A stretch of 6,556 nucleotides of DNA from Bacteroidota bacterium (GTDB lineage: Bacteria; Bacteroidota; Bacteroidia; Chitinophagales; Chitinophagaceae). Numbering within the stretch: the stretch's first letter is position 1; each line of letters begins with the position of its first letter. The position numbers were made by a program, and so were the translations under genes. The notes beneath the pieces are model-generated. The model searched no databases and was not told the DNA's origin. It saw only the letters and a list, made by a program, of their open reading frames with translations. The stretch spans positions 1-6,556 of the forward strand of contig JAEYRC010000105.1 of the NCBI GenBank assembly GCA_023409675.1. The letters run 5' to 3'. This document shows positions 1-6,200 of the stretch, piece after piece.

Positions 1-764
1 GTAGATACTGTATTGTATCTTGGAATTGCCGGATTGGAAACGCCGGTTTGCACTTTGAACTGCAGCGACTGACGGCCACGGGCAGCTTTTTTTGTCGTAA
101 TCATTACCACACCATTGGCACCTCTTGATCCATACAGTGCGGTAGTAGAAGCGTCTTTCAGCACAGTGATCGACTCGATGTCTTCGGGGATTATATTGGA
201 AAACCCTCCATCATAAATGGCCCCGTCAACTACGTAGAGAGGACCGCTGGAAAGAGAATAAGAACCAAATCCACGGATGACGATGCCCGGACTGGAGCCC
301 GGCGCACCACTGGGAGTAGTGGTTTGCACACCAGGAGCAGCACCGACCAGAGCATTAAGGGCATTTGAAATTGGCCGGTTTTCAAGACTTTTTCCCGACA
401 CCTGCGCCGCAGAGCCTGTAAAATCGGAACGTTTTACAGAACCATAGGCCACCATGACCACTTCATCGAGGTCGGTAGTGGTTCGTTCCATGGTAACGTT
501 GATAACATTTTGAGTTCCGATGGCTACTTCCTGACTATTCAATCCGACAGAGGAGAATACCAGAATTCTGGCGCCTGCGGGTAGGTTCAGGGAAAATGCA
601 CCATTTGGTCCGGTAGTAGTTCCGGTATTTGTTCCTTTAACAACTACGGAGACATCGGGAATGGGATCCCCGGCCTGATCTGATACCTGTCCATTTATAA
701 CCCGCTGGGCAAATCCCTGCAGGGTGATAAACAGCACAGTTATCACAATGGATAATTTTTTCAT
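1..764 (-). CDS. SusC/RagA-family TonB-linked outer membrane receptor, N-terminal part (partial)
   Basis: The minus frame from the ATG at 762-764 stays open to the left edge, giving the first 254 residues of a protein family that is usually about 1000 residues long. Residues 1-19 are a signal peptide (MKK, a hydrophobic core, then GFA before Q20). Residues 21-93 form a carboxypeptidase-regulatory-like beta-sandwich domain (NGQVSDQAGDPIPDVSVVVK). The TonB-box-like segment DLDEVVMVAYG is at 98-108. The plug domain follows, with GIVIRGFGS (160-168), PLYVVDGAI (175-183) and the SusC/RagA signature ALYGSRGANGVVMITTK (209-225). In this family the protein forms a 22-strand barrel that imports oligosaccharides, peptides or other nutrients using TonB energy, normally with a SusD lipoprotein encoded just downstream. 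The barrel and any SusD lie outside the window, so the substrate cannot be inferred. The start is supported by the perfect signal peptide. Identification of the family is firm. Confidence 0.95.
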   Translation of the reverse strand, partial: MKKLSIVITVLFITLQGFAQRVINGQVSDQAGDPIPDVSVVVKGTNTGTTTGPNGAFSLNLPAGARILVFSSVGLNSQEVAIGTQNVINVTMERTTTDLDEVVMVAYGSVKRSDFTGSAAQVSGKSLENRPISNALNALVGAAPGVQTTTPSGAPGSSPGIVIRGFGSYSLSSGPLYVVDGAIYDGGFSNIIPEDIESITVLKDASTTALYGSRGANGVVMITTKKAARGRQSLQFKVQTGVSNPAIPRYNTVS

Positions 765-787
765 TTCTACAGTTAGTTTTGGTGAAA

Positions 788-818
788 AAGAAATATTTGA
801 ATTTATGATTTTCACAAA
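788..818 (-). promoter_or_regulatory. Weak Bacteroidota-type promoter candidate for the SusC-like gene
   Basis: Read on the minus strand, a perfect TTTG (-33 element, 815-818) is followed after 19 bases by TATTTCTT (788-795). The latter matches the consensus TAnnTTTG at four of its six fixed positions. Transcription would start near 781, leaving a leader of about 17 bases before the ATG at 764. The whole 156-base gap (765-920) is strongly AT-rich compared with the flanking genes, as expected of a promoter region. No sigma/anti-sigma gene, riboswitch or clear terminator is visible in the gap. The two mismatches, together with how easily such words arise in AT-rich DNA, keep the confidence low. 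Confidence 0.3.
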
Positions 819-920
819 ACTTTAAGTATAAAAAATAAAAAAATTTGAAGATTTTAATCTACGAGAACAATAAATTTAAGAATTCACAATAAATCGCCTT
901 AAACCGCCAGAAAGGATTAA

Positions 921-1958
921 TCAAATAAGCGTTTTTTCAATTTCGAGAAAGCCAGTATGTGGGGGAAGATTTTCCCAAAGAATTTTGTAGATGACCTCCG
1001 CGATCGGCATTTCGGCGCCAATGGTTTTATTGATCTGCCAGATCGATTTACTGGCATTATAGCCCTCCGCCACCATATTCATTTCAAGCTGTGCGGTGCG
1101 TACCGAATAGCCCTTTCCGATCATGTTGCCAAAGGTTCTATTCCTGCTGAACAGCGAATAACAGGTCACCAGCAGATCACCAAGGTAAACGGAAGCTGCA
1201 TAATTGGGCTTATGGTGATCTTCCAGGCTGCCCGATTTACGGGCTTTCATCAACTCCGGATGAGATACCCCGGATTTGTTCAGAAAACCCGCCATTTCAT
1301 CAGCGCAATTCGCTATGAGTACACTGAGGAAATTATCGCCGTATTCAAGACCATGCGCGATACCCGCGCCAAGGGCATATATATTTTTCAGCACAGCGGC
1401 ATATTGCACGCCGATCACATCGTTATTCACCACCGTATTCAACGCTTCAGTGCTGAATAATGACGCTATATTTTCTGCCTTACGGGTATCCATACCCGAA
1501 AAGGTAAGATAAGACAGCTTTTCGGAGGCCACTTCTTCAGCATGGCAGGGACCCATAACCGTAAAATAATCATCCATAGGAAGATCAAAAAACAGTTTCA
1601 GGTAATCGTTAAGCAGCAGATTATTATAGGGAAGAATGCCTTTTATGGCCGACAAAACCTGTTTATTACGAAATGTATCGCGGGGTAGCCCGGATAATGT
1701 TTCCGGAACATATGCCGAAGGCACCACAATTACCAACAGGTCTGACCGGCGTATGGTTTCCGCCACATCCGTATTCAGGTTCAGCAAACCGGTGTCGAAA
1801 TACACTGAGCTGAGGTAGGATGGATTATGATGCCGCTGCTTCAGGTGCTGAATAATGGCTTCCGACCGTACACACCAGTTGATCTTTTGCCCGTTATCGG
1901 TTAATAATTTAACCAATGCCGTAGCCCAGGTTCCGCTTCCAATTACTCCGGGAATCAT
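921..1958 (-). CDS. gpsA: Glycerol-3-phosphate dehydrogenase [NAD(P)+]
   Basis: This 345-residue cytosolic enzyme reduces dihydroxyacetone phosphate to sn-glycerol-3-phosphate, the backbone precursor of phospholipids. The N-terminal Rossmann motif is GSGTWATA (7-14). The family motif around the active site is GPCHAEEVA (136-144), and AVLKNIYALGAGI (188-200) carries the expected catalytic lysine K191. The substrate/cofactor motif SRNRTFGNMIGKG is at 271-283, followed by VAEGYNAS (296-303) and MPIAEVIYKIL (317-327). Length is close to the usual 330-345. The segment around 230-256, ahead of GDLL, is longer than in the E. coli enzyme. The start is the only usable ATG: an in-frame TAA lies five codons upstream and the glycine loop begins at residue 7. 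It begins 36 bases after the adaptor stop, so it probably shares that transcript. No Shine-Dalgarno sequence is seen. Every signature residue I checked is present, so the enzyme should be active. Confidence 0.96.
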   Translation of the reverse strand: MIPGVIGSGTWATALVKLLTDNGQKINWCVRSEAIIQHLKQRHHNPSYLSSVYFDTGLLNLNTDVAETIRRSDLLVIVVPSAYVPETLSGLPRDTFRNKQVLSAIKGILPYNNLLLNDYLKLFFDLPMDDYFTVMGPCHAEEVASEKLSYLTFSGMDTRKAENIASLFSTEALNTVVNNDVIGVQYAAVLKNIYALGAGIAHGLEYGDNFLSVLIANCADEMAGFLNKSGVSHPELMKARKSGSLEDHHKPNYAASVYLGDLLVTCYSLFSRNRTFGNMIGKGYSVRTAQLEMNMVAEGYNASKSIWQINKTIGAEMPIAEVIYKILWENLPPHTGFLEIEKTLI

Positions 1959-1994
1959 TATTTGCTGTTCTTCAGGTTACTGAAAACATTTGAT

Positions 1995-3374
1995 CTAGTT
2001 CGACTTGGTGGCTTCAAACAGTTTATCTCTCGGAACCACTTTTACCTTCATGCCATCTTTTAATACCTTGCTGATGATGTTGTACGGCGCTACCACTACC
2101 TGCTCGCCCTCTTTCAGCCCACCCAGCACTTCAATGTAATTAATGTCCTGAATATCGGTTCTCACCACTACTTTCCGTACCATATTGGTCGTCGAATCCA
2201 CTACATACACCACTTCATCGAGGTCGGCAGACACGGATTCACGAACTTCCTGCTGCATACCCTCTTCTTCCGGAACATCCTGCTGGCTGGCAGGAACATT
2301 ATCTTCACCCTTTTCACGGGTGGTTACGGCATTGATAGGAACAGCAAGTACATTGGGCTTAGTATGGGTTTGAATATCTGCGCTGGCCGTCATTCCAGGG
2401 CGGAATGGAAACCGGCGCATATTATCAGGATCAATGAGGTCTTTATACGAATCGGGCAGAATAAGAATATACACCTTGTAATTGGTCACATCATTCACCG
2501 ATGTAGCCGCAGCCTGCCCCAGGTTCGCGCTGCTGCTGGCGATCTGGGTAACAATTCCTTTGAATTTGCGGTTACTGTAGGCATCAACTTCTATTATCGC
2601 GGAATCACCAATCTGCACTTTCGGGATATCATTCTCCCCAACATCTACCCGTATTTCTATCCGGCCCATATCGGCAATGCGCATCATTTCCGTACCGGCC
2701 ATCATTGAGTTACCTACCACGCGCTCGCCTTTCTTTACATTCAACAGAGACACCACCCCATCCATGGGAGCCAGCACTACGGTGCGACTGAGGTCTTTAT
2801 TGGCTCTTTCGAGGTTAGACCTTGCTCCGGCAACCTGGGCCTGTGCCGAGCGGATACTTTGAAGCGCGGCATTATAATTCGCCTCCGCGGTCAGCAAAGC
2901 ATTTTCAGCCTGCTCGAATTCCGCGCGGGATATCACCTTTTCATCGAGCAGTTGCTTTTGGCGGTCGAAAGTTTTTTTGGCCAGATCGCGGGCTGCCTCA
3001 AGGCTTTGCAATTGCGCTCTGCTGTTTTCAACAATAGCCTGCTGCTGGGTTACGGAAGAAGATGCCTGATCGCGCTGGCTCAGGTAAATATCTGCATAAA
3101 TGCGGGCCAGTATCTGGCCTTTTTTTACACTGTCGCCTTCCATCACCATCAGGTCAACAATTTCACCGGATACATCGGGACTTACTTTCACCTCAATTTC
3201 AGGATAGATCTTTCCACTGGCATTAACCGTTTCGATGATGGTTTTTCGGGTAACCTGTTCCGTTGCCACTCTGGTTCCCTCTTCCTCGCCAATTACACCG
3301 GCTTTTTTGAGGAAGATCAGCAGCACGATCAGTAATACCAGGCCGATTATAATCCATAAAACTTTCTTATTCAT
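1995..3374 (-). CDS. Periplasmic adaptor (membrane fusion) protein, HlyD/MacA type, of a tripartite exporter
   Basis: This 459-residue protein would join an inner-membrane pump to the TolC-like channel encoded 48 bases upstream. A single N-terminal membrane anchor spans 5-22, after MNKK and before KK, so the rest is periplasmic. Domain order is that of the family: first lipoyl half at about 61-92 (DVSGEIVDLMVMEGDSVKKG at 67-86), alpha-helical hairpin at about 98-197 rich in A, Q, E and R, second lipoyl half at about 199-235 (LAPMDGVVSLLNVKKGERV at 201-219), beta-barrel at about 237-336 including RPGMTASADI (325-334), and membrane-proximal domain at about 340-449. It is longer than E. coli MacA (371 residues). 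Part of the excess is an acidic, Gln/Ser-rich stretch at 352-386 that interrupts the final domain. No ATPase or RND pump gene follows, so whether it serves a MacB-like ABC transporter or another pump is undecided. An anchor rather than a lipoprotein cysteine favours the MacA-like group. Confidence 0.92.
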   Translation of the reverse strand: MNKKVLWIIIGLVLLIVLLIFLKKAGVIGEEEGTRVATEQVTRKTIIETVNASGKIYPEIEVKVSPDVSGEIVDLMVMEGDSVKKGQILARIYADIYLSQRDQASSSVTQQQAIVENSRAQLQSLEAARDLAKKTFDRQKQLLDEKVISRAEFEQAENALLTAEANYNAALQSIRSAQAQVAGARSNLERANKDLSRTVVLAPMDGVVSLLNVKKGERVVGNSMMAGTEMMRIADMGRIEIRVDVGENDIPKVQIGDSAIIEVDAYSNRKFKGIVTQIASSSANLGQAAATSVNDVTNYKVYILILPDSYKDLIDPDNMRRFPFRPGMTASADIQTHTKPNVLAVPINAVTTREKGEDNVPASQQDVPEEEGMQQEVRESVSADLDEVVYVVDSTTNMVRKVVVRTDIQDINYIEVLGGLKEGEQVVVAPYNIISKVLKDGMKVKVVPRDKLFEATKSN

Positions 3375-3422
3375 TGCAGTAGGTTATTATGATAAGGGTT
3401 GTTCATTATTAACGTGGAAGGA

Positions 3423-4874
3423 TCAGCGTAAACGCAGGCCCTGTCCTTTATAGAATTCAAGAAGTTTCAGGCGGAAAACATAATCCACCTGCGCCTGCGA
3501 CAGTTCCACCCGGGCTCTGTTGAGGTTATTCTGGTTGGTCAGCAGGTCAATTGTACTGAGCAGACCAAGCTCATAGCGTTTTTGCGCGAAGTTGTAGGCT
3601 TTCTCTGCGGTTTCCACACCTTTTCTTCCCGCGTTGAATTTCTGAATGGCAGCTACCGCATCGTTATAGGAGGTATAAATATTCTGTTTCAGGGTCTGCA
3701 GATCCTGCTCCTTCGTTAATTCCAGTGATGATACATTCAGTTTGCTGCGCTCCCACTGAGTTCGGGCAACGCCATTATTGAACAGCGGAATGTTGAGCGA
3801 TAAGCCGATGTTCTGCCGGAAATTCTGCCGGAGCTGTGTGCCTACGGCAATCCGGTATCCTGTAGGTATCGGATTGCTGAATACAGGGGTTTGGATGAAA
3901 TAATCCTGGTTATTGATATTCACCTTAGCCTGGGTCTGCTCATAGTTGCCGGTAAAAACTGGCTGCCCGGGCTGATATATTTTGTTATTGGAGTACTGTG
4001 TACCCATTCCGGCAAATAAGGATAGCGATGGATACATTTGTCCGCGGGCCGCTTTCACAAAAGCCCGGGCCGCTTCAATGCGCAGGTTATTCACTTCCTG
4101 CTGCGGCAGGTTTATCAGCGCTTCATTATAAATGCCTTCCGGTTGAAGTTCTCCGATAGGCAACACCGGAATCATGTCCAGGGGTGGAGTTTCCACATCA
4201 AAGGGAGTAGCAGCATCGAGGTTTAAAATGGCCTTTAACTGCAGAATATTTGTACGAACGGTAGCGCCGGCCGTGATCAGGGCAGTGCTGTCGCGGGCAA
4301 GCTGAGCTTCCAGTTCGGCTAAATTCAGTTCCGGTAAGGCGCCGGCTTCCACCCGGCTACGGGTATTCTCCATATTCTGGAGGGTCAGCTTTACCGACAG
4401 ATCCGCCACCTTTTCCTGCTCGATAGCCACCAGAATCAGCAAGTAGGCAGTCGCCACATTAAGGGCAACATCATTTTTGATCTTTTCAATATTCTTGTTG
4501 GCGGCTTCCAGCTCAAGCCGGTTACCTTCAATAGAATGTTTCAGGCTGAAAAAGTTGAAAACGGTCATGCCCGAATTGAAATTCATACCGCTGAACAACA
4601 GTTGATCTGTGGTAAACAGGTTGGTGGTGGGGTCAATGGCCCGCCCGGAGTTTACACCGAAGTTGCCTGACAATGAAGCTGTCGGCAGCCGGTTCAGGCG
4701 ACTCTGGTGATGCGTAAGCGCGGCAAGCCTGGCCTGAATATCCGTTTGTTTTACAGAGATATTATTTTCAAGAGCATATTCAACAGCCCGGGTAAGATCC
4801 CACTTGTCTTGTGCTGTTACAGTGAAACCATATGCTGTCAGCAGCAGTAAGCAGGTTAGTATTCTTATGTGCAT
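3423..4874 (-). CDS. TolC-family outer membrane efflux channel
   Basis: This 483-residue protein has a Sec signal peptide (1-21, ending TVTA before Q22) and two outer-membrane-efflux-protein repeats, about 25-215 and 250-470. The start DKWDLTRAVEYALENN (23-38) is the classic TolC-family opening helix. LNVATAYLLILVA (138-150), the SRVEAGALPELNLAELEAQL segment (173-192), NIGLSLNIPLFNNG (355-368) and AQKRYELGLLSTIDLLTNQN (430-449) are the recurring helix and strand motifs. As a trimer it should form the outer-membrane barrel and periplasmic tunnel that export small molecules or proteins. Between 291 and 352 there is a long Asn/Gln/Tyr-rich stretch in the second repeat, where the external-loop region is expected. 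The ATG at 4872-4874 is chosen because it gives an intact signal peptide. The gene is probably first in its transcript, behind the promoter at 4945-4975, and is followed after 48 bases by its adaptor partner. The substrate is unknown. Confidence 0.94.
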   Translation of the reverse strand: MHIRILTCLLLLTAYGFTVTAQDKWDLTRAVEYALENNISVKQTDIQARLAALTHHQSRLNRLPTASLSGNFGVNSGRAIDPTTNLFTTDQLLFSGMNFNSGMTVFNFFSLKHSIEGNRLELEAANKNIEKIKNDVALNVATAYLLILVAIEQEKVADLSVKLTLQNMENTRSRVEAGALPELNLAELEAQLARDSTALITAGATVRTNILQLKAILNLDAATPFDVETPPLDMIPVLPIGELQPEGIYNEALINLPQQEVNNLRIEAARAFVKAARGQMYPSLSLFAGMGTQYSNNKIYQPGQPVFTGNYEQTQAKVNINNQDYFIQTPVFSNPIPTGYRIAVGTQLRQNFRQNIGLSLNIPLFNNGVARTQWERSKLNVSSLELTKEQDLQTLKQNIYTSYNDAVAAIQKFNAGRKGVETAEKAYNFAQKRYELGLLSTIDLLTNQNNLNRARVELSQAQVDYVFRLKLLEFYKGQGLRLR

Positions 4875-4924
4875 TGGTCAAAAATAGATTAAATAGCCGG
4901 GCCGGATATGATGAAAATGATAAG

Positions 4925-4945
4925 CGGTGACCGTTTTATGACGGT
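4925..4945. promoter_or_regulatory. Operator-like repeat boxes over the predicted tolC-like transcription start
   Basis: Read on the plus strand, TGACCGT (4928-4934) and TGACGGT (4939-4945) are near-identical boxes whose starts are 11 bases apart, about one helical turn. ACCGT (4930-4934) and ACGGT (4941-4945) also form an inverted repeat with a six-base spacer. A further CGGT at 4925-4928 makes CGGTGACCG. The cluster runs from the edge of the -7 element through the expected start site, a place where a repressor could block initiation. A transcript starting inside it would only carry part of the hairpin. The boxes are short, so chance remains a real possibility. Confidence 0.3.
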
Positions 4946-4975
4946 AAAAATAAGGTATAGATCCTGAAGCCCAAA
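4945..4975 (-). promoter_or_regulatory. Bacteroidota-type promoter for the tolC-like/adaptor/gpsA group
   Basis: Read on the minus strand, TTTG (4972-4975) is followed after 19 bases by TATTTTTA (4945-4952). These match the -33 TTTG and -7 TAnnTTTG elements of the phylum's housekeeping sigma factor, with one mismatch in the last base of the -7 box. Transcription would begin near 4938, giving a leader of about 64 bases before the ATG at 4874. The pair sits in the only sizeable gap upstream of the exporter genes, which fits an operon starting here. Confidence 0.5.
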
Positions 4976-4991
4976 CCCTGCGGCGATTTCT

Positions 4992-6200
4992 TTATATATT
5001 ATCAAGTGCCTGTTGCAGGTCGGCTATCAGGTAGCCAGGGTCTTCAAGGCCGGTATAGATCCGTACCATACGGTGCGCAGGATCGGCGGCATCGAATGCT
5101 GCCGGATCGAGAGAAACACAGCGGGGAATGATCAGGCTTTCGTGCCCACCCCAGCTCACGGCCATAAACATGTGCTGGAGGGATTCGCAAAAACGAATGA
5201 TATCGCTCATCTGCTCCACTTTTAAAACGATAGTCATCAGACCGCAGGCCGCGCTCATCTGGCTTTTGGCCAGCTCGTACTGCTCAAAATCGGGATCAAA
5301 GGGAAAGAGCATTTTCTCTACCCGCGGATGCGTTTTCAAAAATTGCATGACCTGCATGGTAGTGCTGCGAATGCGTTCCATCCGCACCGGCAGTGTTCGC
5401 AGTCCCCTCAGCAGCAACCAGGCATTGAAAGGAGAAATCCCATTGCCCATATTCAACAGGTCATTCATGAAGATCTTTTTCATCATCTCCATTCTTCCCG
5501 ATAATACTCCCGCAACCACATCGCTGTGGCCGCCAATATATTTGGTGGCCGACTGTAGCACCATGTCGATGCCCATTTCCAGGGGCCGCTGGTATAAGGG
5601 ACCGCAGTAACTGTTGTCGCAGATCGTCAGAATTTCTTCGGCACGGGCAAGTTCTGCCACCGCACGCAGGTCTTGCAGCGCATAATCCCACGAATTAGGA
5701 CTTTCAAGATATATGATCCGGGTATTGGGCAATATGGCACGTTCGAACTGTTCTATATCGCGTCCGTCAATATACGTTGTGGCAATACCGAATTTAGGCA
5801 GAATGTTATCAAACAGTTTCTGTGCCCAGGTATACGGATTTCGCACCGAAACGATGTGATCGCCAGCCTGAACATTCCCCATCACCGCGGCATAAATTGC
5901 TGAGGATCCGCTGATGAATACCAGGCAGTCTTCCGCACCATCCAGCGCGGCAAGTTTTTTCCGCAGGATATCGGTGGTTGGATTGATTCCTCTCGTGTAC
6001 AGGTAACCGTCATATTCATCGGCCAGGGCATTACGGAACTCTTCAACGGTCTTAAAGCAAAAATTACTCGACTGTATGATGGGTGGCGCGATGGCGTTAT
6101 AATAATTCTCCCGGTCTTCCCCCAGTTCATTCAGTATATATGAAAGCGATGTATCAACAGCGTTATCAACTGGCTTATAATCGGATCGTGAAGACATCAT
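4992..6200 (-). CDS. PLP-dependent Cys/Met metabolism enzyme, cystathionine beta-lyase (MetC)-like
   Basis: This 402-residue cytosolic enzyme belongs to the trans-sulphuration fold-type I family, whose members cleave or form C-S bonds in cystathionine, homocysteine or methionine. The PLP lysine is K220 in QSATKYIGGHSDVVAG (216-231). Other landmarks are YTRGINPT (68-75), the phosphate-binding loop SGSSA (97-101) and D195 in CDNSYCGP (194-201). Against E. coli MetC, recalled from memory, Y68, R70, Y123, D195, K220, W350 and R380 fall at the positions of Y56, R58, Y111, D185, K210, W340 and R372. The segment VSWGGHESL (348-356) and GLED (384-387) are also MetC-like rather than the SLGG form of gamma-synthases and gamma-lyases. 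Differences include Y198-C199 where E. coli has W-A. The start overlaps the permease stop as ATGA; the adjacent second ATG (6195-6197) is an equally possible start. Cystathionine beta-lyase or a related cysteine-S-conjugate lyase is most likely, but the substrate is not proven. Confidence 0.85.
   Translation of the reverse strand: MMSSRSDYKPVDNAVDTSLSYILNELGEDRENYYNAIAPPIIQSSNFCFKTVEEFRNALADEYDGYLYTRGINPTTDILRKKLAALDGAEDCLVFISGSSAIYAAVMGNVQAGDHIVSVRNPYTWAQKLFDNILPKFGIATTYIDGRDIEQFERAILPNTRIIYLESPNSWDYALQDLRAVAELARAEEILTICDNSYCGPLYQRPLEMGIDMVLQSATKYIGGHSDVVAGVLSGRMEMMKKIFMNDLLNMGNGISPFNAWLLLRGLRTLPVRMERIRSTTMQVMQFLKTHPRVEKMLFPFDPDFEQYELAKSQMSAACGLMTIVLKVEQMSDIIRFCESLQHMFMAVSWGGHESLIIPRCVSLDPAAFDAADPAHRMVRIYTGLEDPGYLIADLQQALDNI

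Noticed and set aside
849..860. AGATTTTAATCT inverted repeat in the gap before the SusC-like gene
   Set aside because: It has only five AT-rich pairs with a two-base loop in very AT-rich DNA. That is expected by chance and too weak for a terminator.
957..1460. Plus-strand open frame of 167 codons opposite gpsA
   Set aside because: It lies wholly antisense to a gene with every GpsA signature. Its translation shows no recognisable motif and no neighbouring gene shares its direction.
1969..1986. Stem-loop of seven pairs (TTTTCAG, loop TAAC, CTGAAGA on the minus strand) between the adaptor and gpsA genes
   Set aside because: The stem is AT-rich with one wobble pair and has no U-tract after it, so it is not a credible terminator. 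It may be chance.
2859..3335. Plus-strand open frame of 158 codons opposite the adaptor gene
   Set aside because: It is a shadow of the adaptor coding sequence, with no domain or signal and a His/Phe-rich composition typical of antisense frames.
4879..4886. Exact TAnnTTTG word (TATTTTTG) four bases before the tolC-like ATG, hinting at a leaderless transcript
   Set aside because: No TTTG lies at the required 19-21 base distance upstream, whereas the 4945-4975 pair has both elements at proper spacing.
5128..5610. Plus-strand open frame of 160 codons opposite the lyase gene
   Set aside because: It is antisense to a conserved PLP enzyme including the K220 region, and its translation carries no recognisable motif.
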